Below, one piece after another: positions 6,129-6,448 of a stretch of DNA of 6,448 bases. Every line of letters starts with the position of its first letter. The first letter of the stretch is position 1. Under the pieces are notes generated by a model. That model saw only the letters and a list, made by a program, of their open reading frames with translations, was not told where the DNA came from and ran no database searches. This DNA is from a bacterium (GTDB taxonomy: Bacteria; Patescibacteriota; Minisyncoccia; Phycocordibacterales; Phycocordibacteraceae). The stretch lies in NCBI GenBank assembly GCA_021802795.1, contig JAJZRH010000032.1:1-6448 (forward strand), in the 5' to 3' direction. Position numbers and translations under genes: made by a program.

Positions 6129-6245
6129 ATGAATCCCGTTAGAGGTCAAAACAGCGGAATTATTTATGATATGCTGAGCAAGATGAAAAAGGGAAAAGAA
6201 ACAGTATCAATAATCGTACGGAAATCTTTGATTTCCTACCTCTAA
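6129..6245 (+). CDS. Possible 38-aa peptide made by reading into the inserted element
   Basis: ATG at 6129 opens 38 codons to TAA at 6243-6245. The product starts MNPVRGQNSGIIYDMLSKM and continues with a basic, isoleucine-rich tail ending SLISYL. The NPVRG residues are simply the left inverted repeat in translation, and the stop is inside the right inverted repeat. Codon use is AT-rich and unlike the neighbours. A second start at 6183 (20 aa) follows an internal TATGCT box by 7 nt. Most likely this is an accidental frame across a mobile repeat; it is recorded because the element happens to keep it open. Confidence 0.2.
   Translation: MNPVRGQNSGIIYDMLSKMKKGKETVSIIVRKSLISYL
6134..6146 (+). repeat. 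Left terminal inverted repeat
   Basis: TCCCGTTAGAGGT, perfect partner of 6238-6250. The match extends one further base pair outward (A6133 with T6251), making 14 bp of uninterrupted complementarity; the 13-bp version leaves TGAA on both sides. Confidence 0.85.
6170..6175 (+). promoter_or_regulatory. Possible outward-facing -10 box inside the element
   Basis: TATGCT, overlapping the end of TATGAT (6165-6170), lies inside the AT-rich core and is 7 nt before an ATG at 6183. It is the same hexamer used in front of two other genes here. It could give the downstream 31-aa gene a replacement promoter. No -35 is seen, and AT-rich DNA yields such boxes by chance. Confidence 0.25.
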
Positions 6246-6250
6246 CGGGA
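6238..6250 (-). repeat. Right terminal inverted repeat
   Basis: ACCTCTAACGGGA, exact reverse complement of the left repeat. Its last base is the A of the ATG that starts the 31-aa frame, so the insertion regenerates that start codon. Confidence 0.85.
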
Positions 6251-6345
6251 TGAAACGCGCACTGGCAGTCGTCATCGTCGTCCTCCTCGGCATTGGCATG
6301 ATAGCGACCCTATTCGTCCCCGCCCTCGTCTCGGGCAGGCACTAA
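6250..6345 (+). CDS. Single-helix membrane micro-protein, 31 aa
   Basis: ATG at 6250 opens 31 codons ending in TAA: MKRALAVVIVVLLGIGMIAT followed by LFVPALVSGRH. A Lys-Arg start, a hydrophobic helix at about 5-26 and a short SGRH tail fit a one-pass membrane peptide. The codons are GC-rich like those of the surrounding genes, in contrast to the adjacent element. The gene starts on the last base of the element's right repeat; without the insertion it would follow TATCTT by 6 nt. It has no Shine-Dalgarno now. Its stop directly abuts the stop of the minus-strand gene at 6346. I recognise no family; it may be under weak constraint or poorly expressed after the insertion. Confidence 0.45.
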   Translation: MKRALAVVIVVLLGIGMIATLFVPALVSGRH

Positions 6346-6448
6346 TTACCGAGTGGCGGCGCTCGCCGCTTGGCTGTCGTCGGGAAGCATCACCGGACCG
6401 GCGAGCACGGCGCTTGCGAACAACGCTCCGGATATGAGGAGGAGCAGG
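6346..6448 (-). CDS. 3' end of a small membrane or secreted protein gene, cut by right edge
   Basis: A minus-strand frame open from the right edge ends in TAA at 6348-6346. The last 33 residues are LLLLISGALFASAVLAGPVM then LPDDSQAASAATR. The first 18 resemble a signal-peptide core or membrane helix with a plausible VLA-GP cleavage site; the rest is a short polar tail. If the start is only a few codons beyond the edge, this is another tiny membrane or secreted peptide like those at 918-1046 and 6250-6345; otherwise it is the C-terminal anchor of a larger protein. Its transcripts would run across the 31-aa gene and the element to the terminator at 6112-6079. Function unknown. Confidence 0.5.
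   Translation of the reverse strand, partial: LLLLISGALFASAVLAGPVMLPDDSQAASAATR

Larger units (their letters stand above)
6134..6250. mobile_element. MITE/REP-like insertion, 117 bp, with 13-bp terminal inverted repeats and TGAA flanks
   Basis: TCCCGTTAGAGGT at 6134-6146 and its exact reverse complement ACCTCTAACGGGA at 6238-6250 bound a 91-bp core with about one-third GC (30 G/C of 91), against GC-rich flanks. TGAA occurs directly outside both ends (6130-6133 and 6251-6254), as a 4-bp target-site duplication would. The core has further pairing (ATTAT...TGATA at 6159-6171 with TATCAATAAT at 6205-6214), so one strand could fold into a long imperfect hairpin. No transposase is encoded, so any movement would need an enzyme in trans. 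The insertion separates the probable promoter from the 31-aa gene. From memory, NPVR-containing translated repeats occur widely in CPR genomes; that needs a search to confirm. Confidence 0.6.

Noticed and set aside
5772..6245. Plus-strand 157-codon frame running from the serine hydrolase antisense into the element
   Set aside because: Most of it is antisense shadow; only the last 38 codons from 6129 have any independent basis.
1..6448. CRISPR array, tRNA or rRNA genes
   Set aside because: No regularly spaced direct repeats and no cloverleaf or rRNA-like conserved stretches were seen on either strand; a covariance-model scan was not possible here.

Overview
The window is GC-rich by eye (roughly upper fifties percent) and densely packed. 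Its genes are short and encode simple envelope and surface functions, and gaps between genes are small. Most genes appear to start 6-9 nt downstream of a TATACT/TATGCT-like -10 box, so their transcripts would have almost no leader. Together with two to four tiny single-helix or basic proteins, this suggests a reduced-genome bacterium of the Candidatus Patescibacteria (CPR) type. That assignment is an inference from style and gene content; no rRNA or marker gene is present to prove it.

Left part (1-1316), all minus strand. From right to left there is a rho-independent terminator that closes the aldose epimerase gene, then a 50-aa basic protein (1064-1216), a 42-aa single-helix membrane protein (918-1046), and a membrane-anchored HlyD/RND-type periplasmic adaptor running off the left edge (1-843).

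Centre (1345-5011). A divergent intergenic region (2086-2244) separates a leftward aldose 1-epimerase / hexose-6-phosphate mutarotase-like gene from a rightward two-gene unit. The epimerase gene has a sigma70-like promoter, a leader of about 58 nt and a strong Shine-Dalgarno. The rightward unit is a 575-aa FAD-linked oxidase of the D-lactate/glycolate dehydrogenase type followed, after 4 nt, by a 344-aa polytopic membrane protein with a signal peptide and two DoxX-like halves. The tight spacing suggests that the flavoenzyme and the membrane protein work together, perhaps in membrane-linked oxidation of a 2-hydroxy acid.

Right part (5024-6448). A class-A beta-lactamase-fold serine hydrolase lies on the minus strand, convergent with the DoxX-like gene; one hairpin covers both stop codons. 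Upstream of it are a strong hairpin/T-tract terminator and then the most unusual structure in the window: a 117-bp AT-rich element (6134-6250) with perfect 13-bp terminal inverted repeats, flanked by TGAA on both sides. It sits exactly at the start codon of a 31-aa membrane micro-protein gene. Removing the element plus one TGAA restores a compact promoter-to-ATG arrangement like that of the neighbouring genes. It looks like a MITE- or REP-like insertion. At the right edge is the 3' end of another minus-strand gene whose product ends in a hydrophobic stretch and a short polar tail.
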